A DNA stretch of 64,000 bases from Congregibacter variabilis (GTDB taxonomy: Bacteria; Pseudomonadota; Gammaproteobacteria; Pseudomonadales; Halieaceae): NCBI RefSeq assembly GCF_045689235.1, contig NZ_CP136864.1, forward strand, positions 2,418,001 to 2,482,000, in the 5' to 3' direction. The notes beneath the pieces are model-generated. The model did no database searches. It was not told the origin of the DNA and was given only the letters and a program-made list of their open reading frames with translations. Every line of letters begins with the position of its first letter. Within the stretch, counting starts at the first letter, position 1. This document shows, in pieces, positions 53,511-62,562 of this stretch. Both the position numbers and the translations under genes were made by a program.

Positions 53511-56375
53511 ATGCAGCGACTTTCTTGCGGCTACAAAACGCTCGCGGTCACGACACTGACCTGGATGCTTTGTGCCTGTGGTGGGGGTGGCGGTAGTCCT
53601 TCTCCAGCACCGGCCAATGTGCCTCCTGTGGCCGAAGCCGGCGTCACGCAAAGCGCAAACGCCGGCGACCCGGTAACACTCAACGCCACGGACAGTCGGG
53701 ATAGCGATGGCAACATCGTCGCCTTCGCCTGGTCGCAAAGTGAAGGACCCTCGGTAGAACTCGATGGCGCCGATCAATCCCAGGTAAGTTTTGTCGCCCC
53801 GAGTCTCGGCGAAGATCGCGCACTCGTTTTTACCCTGATAGTGACCGACGATGATGGCGCGACGGCCAGCGACTCCGTCACGGTTAACGTCGCGGCGGCT
53901 ATGCTCTCAGAGCAGGTGTCTCTCAGTGGTCGCATTGAACCATCTGCAAGCCAAAGTTTGGACGGCGATACCAATGACCCCTTCAATCCATTCCTGAACA
54001 ACGATAATCCCGCGCAGCCCCAATCAATTGCCAACCCCACGACCCTGGGCGGCTATGTTAACGAACCCGGGGCCGGCGCCGAAGGTCGATCGCAGGTCGC
54101 AGGTGATCGCGAAGATTATTTTCTGGTTGATCTTCTTCAGGGACAAAGCATCAATTTGCTGGTCGCTGAATTTCAGGATGCAGACGCCGACCTGTATTTG
54201 TACACAACAGCTGGAGATCTTGTTGATTTTTCCATTGAGACCGGCCCCAGCGAGAGTCTTGTTATTGAGCAAAGCGGTAGCTACCTGGTTAACGTATCTA
54301 TCTTCTCTGGAGCAACCAATTACACGCTGGCCATCGGCTCGAGTCTGGTACCTGTCGGTCGCAGTGCTTACGCAGATGTTATTCCCGGGCAGATGATCGT
54401 GTCCTATGCCGAGTCAAGCATCAGCACTAATTTGCCAGAGGCTTTCGCTCGGCGCCTGCGCATGCGTCAACTTGGCGGAGGACCTCGTCGATCTCGCTTG
54501 ATGGCTTTGGAAGACGCCGGCCAGGACAATCAGCTCATTAAGCGTCGTTTGGGCTGGCAGCAGTTTCGCTTCGCGCAGTTCACAAAGCCAGAGCTGGCAA
54601 AGCGCTGGCGCACCTTAATCAGTATCAAGCGCCTGGCACGCTCCCCCGACGTAGTCAGTGCAGAGCCGAACTATCGTGTGCGACCCACCGCATCAGTTAA
54701 TGATGAGGCCTACTCCTTGCAGTGGCATTACCCGTTGATCAGCGTGCCAGGCGCCTGGGAAACCACCATTGGAGATCCCGGCGTTATCGTTGCGGTGGTA
54801 GACACTGGCGTACTGTCGGGCCATCCCGACCTGGCGGGGCAGCTGGTTCCTGGTTATGACTTTATCCGCGACGCAGGAGAAGCCGCCGACGGCGACGGGA
54901 TCGACCCTAATCCCGAAGAAATCATCGGCGGCGGTGACCCTGCCGCAGTGAATTTTCACGGTACCCACGTAACCGGCACCATTGCCGCCCGAGGCAACAA
55001 CGGCATTGGCGTGACCGGCGTTGCTTATGGATCACGAGTGATGCCCTTGAGGGCTCTGGCAGCGAGTGGTGGCACAGGGTATGACGTCAATCAGGCCGTA
55101 CGCTATGCCGCAGGGTTAGAGAATGATTCGGGGACCTTTCCCGAAGCGCCGGCGCAGGTGATTAATCTCAGTTTAGGGGGAGGCGGATTTAGCGCCAGTA
55201 CTCAACGACTGTACGATGAGATCAGCGAGCGGGGCATCATCGTCGTTGCGGCGGCGGGTAACGAAAGCAGCACTTCCCCGAGCTATCCGGCAAGTTACGA
55301 CAATGTGATCTCGGTCAGTGCCGTTAACACTCAACAGCAAATCACTAACTATTCCAACACCGGCAGCGCGATTGATCTTGCAGCCCCGGGGGGCGACGGA
55401 AGTCAGGACTTTAACGGTGACGGCTATCCAGATGGGGTGCTGAGCACCGGTGGTGCTGATGGCGCATTTGCTTACACCTTCCTCAGCGGGACCTCTATGG
55501 CAGCGCCGCATGTTGCCGGCGTTATGGCGTTGATGAAAAGCGTCAACCCAAATCTGAGTGCTAAGGATGTAAACCGGCTGCTCGAGCAGGGTGATCTTAG
55601 CGACGATATTGGGAGTGTCGGCAGAGACAATCTCTACGGCTATGGAATCATCAATGCCCGAAAAGCGATCGAAGCTGCCCTGGCAGAGGCTGGAAGCAGC
55701 TCCGGCAGCGAACCGCGGCTCGGCGCATCCAGCAGTGCTCTGAACTTCAGTTCTGCTCGAACACGCCTGGAAATCGTTCTACGCAACAGCGGCGGTGGCG
55801 ACTTACAGGACGTCCAGCTGCAATCGAATGATAGTTGGATCACCGCCAGTGCCGTGAGCGTAGATGCCCAGGGTCTGGGACGCTATGCCATCGAAGTCGA
55901 CAGAGATGGTCTGGCATCAGGCGTTTATGAAGGAAGCCTAAGAGCAAGTTCCAGTGCTAACGAGCTTGCTGTCCGGGTGCTTCTTTCTGTGACTGATGCC
56001 ACTGACGCAGAACTGGGCATTGTGTATCTACTATTGTTCGATCCCGCGACAGATACCGTGGTTGCCCAGACGGCCATCCAAACAACCACCGACAGCCTCG
56101 ATTTTGCGTTTCCTGATGTTCCAGCAGGAAGCTATCAAATTTTTGCCGGTACAGATCTGGACAATGATCTGGTGATTTGTGATGAGGGGGAGGCCTGCGG
56201 TGCGTATCTCACCATAGATCAACCACTGACTATTAATTTTGATCGCAACCGGGACGACCTGAACTTCTCCATCGAATACCTTTTGGCCTTTCCTGGTGTG
56301 GCGAGCACAGACACCCAAACTGATGGCAAAATACGCGCCTTAAACACCCTACGACGAGAAGCGACAGCACCATGA
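53511..56375 (+). CDS. Subtilisin-like (S8) serine peptidase lipoprotein with PKD-like domain
   Basis: 954 residues. Lipobox LCAC then a Gly-rich linker. An Ig/PKD-like domain (about 38-130) and a PPC-like region precede the S8 catalytic domain: Asp in VAVVDTGV (about 428), His in FHGTHVTGTIAA (about 483), Ser in GTSMAAPHVAG (about 661). After it come beta-rich domains that could anchor or bind substrate. Exported and cell-surface or periplasmic. The stop overlaps the mltF ATG (ATGA), so both are translated from one message. Confidence 0.93.
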   Translation: MQRLSCGYKTLAVTTLTWMLCACGGGGGSPSPAPANVPPVAEAGVTQSANAGDPVTLNATDSRDSDGNIVAFAWSQSEGPSVELDGADQSQVSFVAPSLGEDRALVFTLIVTDDDGATASDSVTVNVAAAMLSEQVSLSGRIEPSASQSLDGDTNDPFNPFLNNDNPAQPQSIANPTTLGGYVNEPGAGAEGRSQVAGDREDYFLVDLLQGQSINLLVAEFQDADADLYLYTTAGDLVDFSIETGPSESLVIEQSGSYLVNVSIFSGATNYTLAIGSSLVPVGRSAYADVIPGQMIVSYAESSISTNLPEAFARRLRMRQLGGGPRRSRLMALEDAGQDNQLIKRRLGWQQFRFAQFTKPELAKRWRTLISIKRLARSPDVVSAEPNYRVRPTASVNDEAYSLQWHYPLISVPGAWETTIGDPGVIVAVVDTGVLSGHPDLAGQLVPGYDFIRDAGEAADGDGIDPNPEEIIGGGDPAAVNFHGTHVTGTIAARGNNGIGVTGVAYGSRVMPLRALAASGGTGYDVNQAVRYAAGLENDSGTFPEAPAQVINLSLGGGGFSASTQRLYDEISERGIIVVAAAGNESSTSPSYPASYDNVISVSAVNTQQQITNYSNTGSAIDLAAPGGDGSQDFNGDGYPDGVLSTGGADGAFAYTFLSGTSMAAPHVAGVMALMKSVNPNLSAKDVNRLLEQGDLSDDIGSVGRDNLYGYGIINARKAIEAALAEAGSSSGSEPRLGASSSALNFSSARTRLEIVLRNSGGGDLQDVQLQSNDSWITASAVSVDAQGLGRYAIEVDRDGLASGVYEGSLRASSSANELAVRVLLSVTDATDAELGIVYLLLFDPATDTVVAQTAIQTTTDSLDFAFPDVPAGSYQIFAGTDLDNDLVICDEGEACGAYLTIDQPLTINFDRNRDDLNFSIEYLLAFPGVASTDTQTDGKIRALNTLRREATAP

Positions 56376-57952
56376 ACCTGTTTCCTACCAAAAAGCTTAG
56401 TATTGTTCTGCTGGCGCTGGGCCTCCTTGGTGCCTGCGGAGACAGCCAATCGCTAGAAAGTGAAACCGCGACATCGCCTGTATCGTCGACAGTGGCAAGC
56501 AGCAAAACATCAGAGGCTTCAGCGAACACTCAAGCCGAAACCCCACCCGCAGGTGATCTAAACCCCGCTGCCAATCCTGAGGCACCGGGACAACGACGTT
56601 GGACCGGTGATCTGGATGTCATGGAAGAGCACCGAGTGGTGCGAATTCTCACTGTCTACGGCCCGGGGCGTTTCCATCTTGAAGAGGGTCGAGGTGTCGG
56701 TATTGTGGCCGAGATGGCAACTCGTCTTGAAGAGCATCTCAACGCAAACCAGGATCGCAAGCATATTAAGGTTTTCACCCTGGTGATCCCCATGGCGCGG
56801 GACCAGCTGATTCCCGCATTGCTCGATGGTCGAGGCGACATTATTTCTGCCGGACTCACTATCACGCCAGAGCGAGAAGAGCTTGTTGACTTCAGTATCC
56901 CGGCGAGCAAGCCTCTCAATGAGATACTTGTCACCGGTCCCAGCGCGCCAAAAATCGATCGACTCGAGGACCTCTCCGGGCAAACCGTTTACCTGCGCGA
57001 AAGCAGTAGTTACCGCGAGAGTGTCGAGGCACTCAATACCCGTCTCGAGGCACAGGGACTCCCTCTGGTCGAGATAGAAGCTATGCCTGGCTCCTTAGAG
57101 GATGACGATCTGATAGAGATGGTCAATGCCGGACTGATTCCCTGGGCCGTCGTGGATGACTACAAGCCGCAGATGTGGGAAGGCGTATTCACGGATTTGC
57201 GTGTTCGCGACGATCTGGTTTTTCGAAAAGGCGGCCGCACCGCTTGGGCTATGCGAAAAGACAGCCCATTACTGAAGGCATCAGTAGATGCGTTCCTTAA
57301 GAAGAACCGCGCGGGCACCCTCTATGGCAATATTCTGATCAATCGCTACGTACGTGATTTTGATTGGGCGGCAAATGCCCTGGGCGACGAAGACTACCAA
57401 CGCTTCAATGATCTGCAGCATCTGTTTCAAAAATATGGCGAGCTGTATGAAATGGAATACCTGTTTGCAGCAGCGCAGGGGTATCAGGAGTCACGTTTGG
57501 ATCAGAGCGTGCGCAGTCATGCCGGTGCGGTGGGTGTTATGCAGCTACTGCCTACAACGGCCTCGGACAAGAGTGTTGGCATTCCCGATATTCATGAGGT
57601 GGAACCGAATATCCATGCCGGCATCAAGTACATGGACTATCTCCGCGACCGCTACTTTAATGATCCAGACGTTACAGAATTAAATCAGGCCCTGTTGGCA
57701 TTGGGCGCCTACAATGCCGGCCCGTCGCGCATGATTCGTCTGCGTGCCAAAGCCAAAGAACGAGGCTACGATCCCAATGTCTGGTTTGATAATGTTGAGC
57801 TGATCGCGGCGGAAGACATCGGCCGTGAAACAGTCCAGTACGTATCGAATATTTATCGCTACTACCTGACCTATCGCATGGTTGCCAAACAGGAACTCAA
57901 ACGTGCCGAAGCGCGACGCGCCATTGGCATCAGCGATGCGCTCGACCAGTAA
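56372..57952 (+). CDS. mltF: Membrane-bound lytic murein transglycosylase F
   Basis: 526 residues. Lipobox LGAC, a Ser/Thr/Ala-rich linker, then an ABC-type solute-binding-like domain (about 85-330) and a C-terminal SLT domain with the catalytic Glu in QESRLD (about 373), GVMQLLP and ALGAYNAGP. It cleaves peptidoglycan glycan strands with 1,6-anhydro formation; the N-domain tunes activity. Coupled to the subtilase upstream. 3' end overlaps a small convergent gene by 23 nt. Confidence 0.94.
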   Translation: MNLFPTKKLSIVLLALGLLGACGDSQSLESETATSPVSSTVASSKTSEASANTQAETPPAGDLNPAANPEAPGQRRWTGDLDVMEEHRVVRILTVYGPGRFHLEEGRGVGIVAEMATRLEEHLNANQDRKHIKVFTLVIPMARDQLIPALLDGRGDIISAGLTITPEREELVDFSIPASKPLNEILVTGPSAPKIDRLEDLSGQTVYLRESSSYRESVEALNTRLEAQGLPLVEIEAMPGSLEDDDLIEMVNAGLIPWAVVDDYKPQMWEGVFTDLRVRDDLVFRKGGRTAWAMRKDSPLLKASVDAFLKKNRAGTLYGNILINRYVRDFDWAANALGDEDYQRFNDLQHLFQKYGELYEMEYLFAAAQGYQESRLDQSVRSHAGAVGVMQLLPTTASDKSVGIPDIHEVEPNIHAGIKYMDYLRDRYFNDPDVTELNQALLALGAYNAGPSRMIRLRAKAKERGYDPNVWFDNVELIAAEDIGRETVQYVSNIYRYYLTYRMVAKQELKRAEARRAIGISDALDQ

Positions 57953-58364
57953 ATACGTAGAAAAGGTAACCGCCGAACCACCCGGCAAGGCATTGCAGAG
58001 CTAAGCCCTCGGGCTCTCGCACCGCGGCAATGCCGTTGAGCCCCAGCACGGCTTTCATAATCAGATGCAGGGCGAGAATAGCCACTGCGCCGGCGAGACC
58101 ATACAAAACCACGCGAGCACGAGGCAGATATCGGCTTAAGCCAACAGCAACAGGCATCGCGACAAGAAAGGCTATGAACATCAGTGGCAGATAACTGGTG
58201 GTGAGCCCAAGGAGATCGTGCCAACTCGCATTCAAGCGATCTCGTAAAGTAATTGGCATGGCCATCGCCTGTAACTCACCTAAAATCGTCTGCGTGGCAA
58301 AAATACTACCAACGACGTAAGCACCCAGCACCGCAGGAAAAAACATCATGACCGCACGTAACAT
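57930..58364 (-). CDS. Small four-helix membrane protein, unknown function
   Basis: 144 residues from ATG 58364 with GAGAG upstream. Four hydrophobic stretches (MLRAVMMFFPAVLGAYVVGS; SYLPLMFIAFLVAMPVAVGL; VVLYGLAGAVAILALHLIM; ALQCLAGWFGGYLFYVF). I do not recognise a named family. Its 5' end overlaps antisense with the sugar dehydrogenase start if that gene begins at 58348. Confidence 0.7.
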   Translation of the reverse strand: MLRAVMMFFPAVLGAYVVGSIFATQTILGELQAMAMPITLRDRLNASWHDLLGLTTSYLPLMFIAFLVAMPVAVGLSRYLPRARVVLYGLAGAVAILALHLIMKAVLGLNGIAAVREPEGLALQCLAGWFGGYLFYVFTGRAHR

Positions 58365-59505
58365 TCGAACTCTCTTCTCTTTGTCCAGCGCGCATGATGC
58401 CGTGTCAACGCGAGGGAAACCACTACAGAAGTGCTGGCTGTTGCTGACTGTCATGATGTTGAGCCTTGGCGCTCAGCTCAGCAACGCTCAGGGCTACCGC
58501 CTTTTTACCGTGGCTGACGATTTGCATTGGCCCTGGAGTGTCGCCAGGCTCCCGGACAATACGTTTTTGATCACCGAGCGCGAAGGCCGTCTGATCCATT
58601 TAGACCACAACGGTAATCGTCAGGTTGTTGAGGGTACTCCAGAAACCGTTTTTGCAGGGCAAGGCGGCTACTTTGATATCGTGCTTCATCCCAGGTTTGA
58701 AAATAACCACCTCATCTACCTTAGCTATGCCGATGGCTACGAAAACGCCAATGGCACAGCGATATTCAGAGCCCGGTTTGAGGGTGGAAAACTCAGTGAC
58801 GGACAACGCATTCTTCGCGTGGAGCCTGACAAAACGACACCCCAGCACTACGGTGCAAGAATGCTGTTTCTGGAAGACGAGACCCTGCTGATAACCACGG
58901 GCGATGGATTCGAACATCGAGAGCAAGCACAATCCCGGCTCAGTGAACTTGGCAAGGTGCTGCGCATCGAAGATGACGGAAGCCCCGCAGGCCTTTTGAA
59001 TGCCGAGGGGGAACCCGGGCGCATCTGGACTCTGGGTCACCGAAATCCCCAGGGCCTGACTGTAGATCCGAATACCGGAAGTATTTACCTTCACGAGCAC
59101 GGACCCCGGGGTGGCGATGAACTCAACCTCATCGAGGGCGGAAAAAACTACGGCTGGCCTGCAGTAACCCATGGCGTGGACTACAGCGGTGCGTACGTTT
59201 CGCCTTTCAAAAGCGCACCCGGCTTCAAAGACCCACTATGGACCTGGGTGCCGAGTATTGCGCCCTCAGGAATGGCCTGGTATGACGGGAGCCGATTCCC
59301 GGCCTGGCGAGACAGTTTGTTTATTGGTGCACTGGTCGATCAGGAAGTTAGACGCCTGGAGATTCGTAACGGAAAAGTGATTAAAGAAGAGTCACTGTTT
59401 AAAGAACTCGATAGTCGTATCCGCGACATTAGAGTTTTTGGCGACGAAATCTATTTACTCACGGATTCTGAACACGGGGCTCTTATTCAAGTTCTGAATC
59501 AATAA
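58348..59505 (+). CDS. PQQ-type soluble aldose sugar dehydrogenase (YliI-like)
   Basis: Up to 385 residues. Signal-type helix at about 30-48 ending SNAQ. Six-bladed propeller with LPDNTFLITEREGRL, the catalytic-region GQGGYFDIVLHP, LITTGDGFEHRE, GHRNPQGLTVDP and HGPRGGDELNLI, all typical of the GDH-B/YliI family that oxidises sugars with PQQ in the periplasm. ATG 58348 gives a long lead. GTG 58402 would put the signal helix nearer the start and remove overlap with the divergent gene; I favour neither strongly. Confidence 0.88.
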   Translation: MTARNIRTLFSLSSAHDAVSTRGKPLQKCWLLLTVMMLSLGAQLSNAQGYRLFTVADDLHWPWSVARLPDNTFLITEREGRLIHLDHNGNRQVVEGTPETVFAGQGGYFDIVLHPRFENNHLIYLSYADGYENANGTAIFRARFEGGKLSDGQRILRVEPDKTTPQHYGARMLFLEDETLLITTGDGFEHREQAQSRLSELGKVLRIEDDGSPAGLLNAEGEPGRIWTLGHRNPQGLTVDPNTGSIYLHEHGPRGGDELNLIEGGKNYGWPAVTHGVDYSGAYVSPFKSAPGFKDPLWTWVPSIAPSGMAWYDGSRFPAWRDSLFIGALVDQEVRRLEIRNGKVIKEESLFKELDSRIRDIRVFGDEIYLLTDSEHGALIQVLNQ

Positions 59506-59521
59506 GCAAATTTATAAGAAA

Positions 59522-59546
59522 TCCCGCCGGCAAAGCGCCGACGGGA
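59522..59546. terminator. Hairpin between convergent genes
   Basis: TCCCGCCGGC and GCCGACGGGA form a 10-bp stem with one mismatch around AAAGC, placed between the sugar dehydrogenase stop and the AlgP-like gene stop. It can serve either strand, though T-runs are short. Confidence 0.55.
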
Positions 59547-59556
59547 TCTAGTACCT

Positions 59557-60204
59557 CTAAGCTGCCTTTTTGCGGGCTGCTGCTTTCTTCTTAGCGGGGG
59601 CTTTCTTTTTTGCAGGAGCCTTCTTTTTGGCCACGGGTTTCTTGGCTGCTACTTTTTTCTTAGCCACGGCCTTTTTCTTTGCGGGCGCTTTTTTCTTCGC
59701 CGGTGCTTTGCGAGCCACGACCTTCTTGGCTGCTGCTTTACGCGGCGCCTTCGCTTTGGCCTTAGCCTTAGCCTTAGCCTTAGGCTTGGCCTTGGCCTTG
59801 GCGCGCCGCGCCGCAGCCTTCTCTACCATGGCGGCCGCCTGATTTGCAGCTTGCGCCTTGCGAGCTTCCAAGGCGAGATCTGCACGCATGGGCACGAGCT
59901 TTTCAGCATACTCATAGGCGGCTTTGGCAATCTGGCTTACCGTATCACCCAGTTCCTGCACCTGCTTCATCAAAGCGTCTACGCGTTCTTTATCTGCGCT
60001 GCTGCCTTTTTTGCGCATCGAAGCACGCGCTTTCTTCAAGCGCTCATTTGCGGCCTTGTGTTTCTTTTTAACGGATGCCAGTTCTCGTTTGGCGGAGCCA
60101 TGGGCCCGCTCTGTTTCTTTTAGCAAACGCTGGCGGAGCTGCTCTACACGCTTACTCGCCTGTTCTGCCATCTTGGTAGCTTGAGCTAATTCTTTTTCCA
60201 ACAT
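59557..60204 (-). CDS. AlgP-like Lys/Ala-rich basic protein
   Basis: 215 residues. The first half is an acidic/basic coiled coil (LEKELAQATKMAEQASKRV). From about 130 the protein is almost only Lys, Ala, Pro and Arg in KKAPAK-type units, like histone H1 tails and Pseudomonas AlgP. It probably binds DNA or RNA non-specifically. The repeat number may vary by slippage in the DNA. The same kind of tail is found on the acyltransferase fusion at 31180-32826. Confidence 0.85.
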   Translation of the reverse strand: MLEKELAQATKMAEQASKRVEQLRQRLLKETERAHGSAKRELASVKKKHKAANERLKKARASMRKKGSSADKERVDALMKQVQELGDTVSQIAKAAYEYAEKLVPMRADLALEARKAQAANQAAAMVEKAAARRAKAKAKPKAKAKAKAKAKAPRKAAAKKVVARKAPAKKKAPAKKKAVAKKKVAAKKPVAKKKAPAKKKAPAKKKAAARKKAA

Positions 60205-60445
60205 ACGCGGTACCTTTAGTGTTATTGGTTTACCCCACTGCCAGTGTAGGGAGAAAAACCGAGTTTGTAACGGTCATTTTTTGATCAGGCTCAATACAAG
60301 GTTCACTAGATATCCATTTGTCGCAAGAAGCGCTCAGACAAACGCAGACAAAGCAGGCACTTCAATACATCAGTTGTATCAGCTATGAAGGCGGTACTAT
60401 GCTGTGAAGTATGCTGTTGTACATCTTAAAGACGGGGCTCATACA

Positions 60446-60688
60446 ATGACTGAGGCAGACAGCGGATCAAAATCCCGCATGCCCAAAGCCGTGCGTAAAC
60501 GATTGCGCGAAGCTGCCGTGGCTAAAGTTCGCCAGGACATTATTCACGCTGGCCGCACCGAAGCAGAATATGCGCAGGAAGATCTTGAATATCTGGTAGC
60601 CGAAAAAGAAAAAGAGATTTGGTCGGGGCTCGGCTGGAAGGGCTTCGGGGTGGTGGCTTTACTCCTGGGCATCAACATCGGTATCTGA
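60446..60688 (+). CDS. Small protein with C-terminal membrane helix, unknown
   Basis: 80 residues from ATG 60446 (GTG 60404 gives 94). A basic N-terminal half (SKSRMPKAVRKRLREAAVAKV), then an acidic helix (EAEYAQEDLEYLVAEKEKE) and a single hydrophobic tail WKGFGVVALLLGINIGI at the very end. The next gene starts 5 bp after its stop, so the two form a pair. No family recognised. Confidence 0.7.
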   Translation: MTEADSGSKSRMPKAVRKRLREAAVAKVRQDIIHAGRTEAEYAQEDLEYLVAEKEKEIWSGLGWKGFGVVALLLGINIGI

Positions 60689-60693
60689 CGCAG

Positions 60694-61146
60694 ATGTCCA
60701 TTTTTCGGATTATTAAATACTCCTCGCTGCTTTACTTTTTCGGCAAGCATCGTGACAAGCTAGTCCGCTCAGTGGCGGTGCTGCTATTCGCATTTGTGAG
60801 CTCGCTGATTTACGACGATGTGCGGGTGTATCTTGCCCAACAGCATCCGGGAACCCTGATCTACGCGCTTATTGCAAAGATCGTGATCGTCTACGGTTCA
60901 CTCGTTTTTGTATTGCTGCAGTTTCGAAGCAGTGCAAAAGTGAGTAAGGAGGGCGAAGCCCGCGCTGCGGATCTGCCGCACAGAAGTGACAAGGCGGCAG
61001 CATCGCAGTCCACGCCAAGAGACCGTCTCGATGCCCTGGCAGATGTGGAGCATCACGAGCGCTTGCGCTCCCGCTACGACCGCATACTCAGCGGAGAGCG
61101 CTCCGTCGATCCAGCGGGCAAAACGTCCCCCAGGGAATCCCAGTAA
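60694..61146 (+). CDS. Membrane protein with two helices and acidic/basic tail, unknown
   Basis: 150 residues from ATG 60694. Two helices (about 24-42 VRSVAVLLFAFVSSLIYDD; 53-74 LIYALIAKIVIVYGSLVFVLLQF), then a polar cytoplasmic tail with RDRLDALADVEHHERLRSRYD. Five bp after the preceding small gene. No family recognised; a role as partner of that protein is inference. Confidence 0.7.
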   Translation: MSIFRIIKYSSLLYFFGKHRDKLVRSVAVLLFAFVSSLIYDDVRVYLAQQHPGTLIYALIAKIVIVYGSLVFVLLQFRSSAKVSKEGEARAADLPHRSDKAAASQSTPRDRLDALADVEHHERLRSRYDRILSGERSVDPAGKTSPRESQ

Positions 61147-61191
61147 TAGCAAACGAGTTCCTTGTTGAACTCGATCCGCCCTACCCGCGGA

Positions 61192-62562
61192 TTAAGAAGA
61201 CGAATTAGACAAGGCGGACAATCGTCCCTCTTCGTCCTGCTCCAGCCGACCCACGGCCGCCACCTTGCGCCGCATACCTGGCTCTGGAGCCAGATAAAAC
61301 AAGTCACCATTTGATCCCGTCAAAGCCATGGCTGCTCCATTGGCTCTGGCGATTTTGGCATTAGCCTGCATGTGTCGCTGCTCTCCATGCACCGGCACCG
61401 CCAGGCGAGGTCGCGACCATTGATACATGGATGCAAGTTCCTCCGCGCAGGGATGTCCCGAAGCGTGCACCGGCTCCACGGCACTGTCTGCATCAATGAT
61501 ATTGACACCCTGGGAACGAAAACGCTGCAAGAGCCTTTCCACCGACTCCTCGTTACCAGGAATAATCCGGGAACTGAGTATCACTGTGTCACCCGCTTCC
61601 AACTCCAATTGAGGATGTGAACCCGCCGCTAAGCGCTGCAGTGCGGCACCGTGCTCTCCCTGACTGCCAGTAGCAACGATCAATACCTCATCTTTTGGCA
61701 GGTAGCCCAGATGTCCTGTTTCGATGAGACGTTTGGAGCGGTTCAGGAGTCCCACACTCAATGCGGCCGAATGCATCGTCTGCAATGATCTACCCAGCAG
61801 GCCGAGATAACGCTGGGTCTTTTCGGCCACATAAAAGAGACTGTGCAAGCGGGCTATGTTGCTGGCAAAGCAAGCAACGACCACTCGCCCCTCGCAGCCA
61901 GTTACCGCTTTTAGGAGGCCATCTCGCACGACAGATTCGCTAACAGAATGGCCGGGTACCACCGCATTGGTGGAATCACAGATGACGGCGTCAAGAGTGC
62001 TTTCGCCGGCGGCAGAAAATAGTTCAGAAGAGAAGGCGGGACCCACCTGCGGAGCCCTGTCGATTTTCCAGTCCGCCGTATGCAGCAGGCTGCCGGCCGC
62101 GCAGCGAATATGCAACGCACAGGTATCGGGGGTGGAGTGGGTAATAGGCAGCCAACGCACATCAAACGGACCTATGGTCTGCTCCTCACCGGGAAGGCAT
62201 TCGATAAGGGGGCTGGGCACTTTGCCCCCGCGCCCCGCGGCTTTGCGTCGCAATACCTCCGCCGTGAACGGCGTGGTGTATACAGGTACCGGAAAACGCT
62301 CCCAAAGCAGGGGCAGCGCGCCGATGTGATCTTCATGGGCGTGGGTCAGCACGATCCCGGCCAGAGCGTCTTTACGCTCCACAATAAACTGGGGATCTGG
62401 CGTCTGCACCCGGGGACGGATTCTTGTGGAATCCCGCTCAAAGGTGATGCCACAGTCGACCATTAACCAGGCACCATCGTGACCATAGAGATTCAGGTTC
62501 ATACCAATCTCGCCACAGCCTCCCAGCGGCAGGAACCACAGATCCCTGGCACCGGGAATCAT
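61192..62562 (-). CDS. RNase J-type beta-CASP metallohydrolase
   Basis: 456 residues from ATG 62562, which overlaps the nei stop as ATGA; a start 24 nt upstream is possible. MBL motif HAHEDHIGAL, ITHSTPDTCAL, DSTNAVVPGHSVSE, and beta-CASP GSQGEHGAALQRL, ASGHPCAEEL and PVHGEQRHM are those of ribonuclease J. It would be a 5'-3' exo- or endoribonuclease. The C-terminal dimerisation domain of classical RNase J is shortened. Unusual in a gammaproteobacterium, where RNase E normally dominates. Confidence 0.88.
   Translation of the reverse strand: MIPGARDLWFLPLGGCGEIGMNLNLYGHDGAWLMVDCGITFERDSTRIRPRVQTPDPQFIVERKDALAGIVLTHAHEDHIGALPLLWERFPVPVYTTPFTAEVLRRKAAGRGGKVPSPLIECLPGEEQTIGPFDVRWLPITHSTPDTCALHIRCAAGSLLHTADWKIDRAPQVGPAFSSELFSAAGESTLDAVICDSTNAVVPGHSVSESVVRDGLLKAVTGCEGRVVVACFASNIARLHSLFYVAEKTQRYLGLLGRSLQTMHSAALSVGLLNRSKRLIETGHLGYLPKDEVLIVATGSQGEHGAALQRLAAGSHPQLELEAGDTVILSSRIIPGNEESVERLLQRFRSQGVNIIDADSAVEPVHASGHPCAEELASMYQWSRPRLAVPVHGEQRHMQANAKIARANGAAMALTGSNGDLFYLAPEPGMRRKVAAVGRLEQDEEGRLSALSNSSS

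Noticed and set aside
59570..59830. Repetitive DNA resembling an array
   Set aside because: Codes for the Lys/Ala tail of the AlgP-like protein; units are 3-periodic and have no spacers, so not CRISPR.
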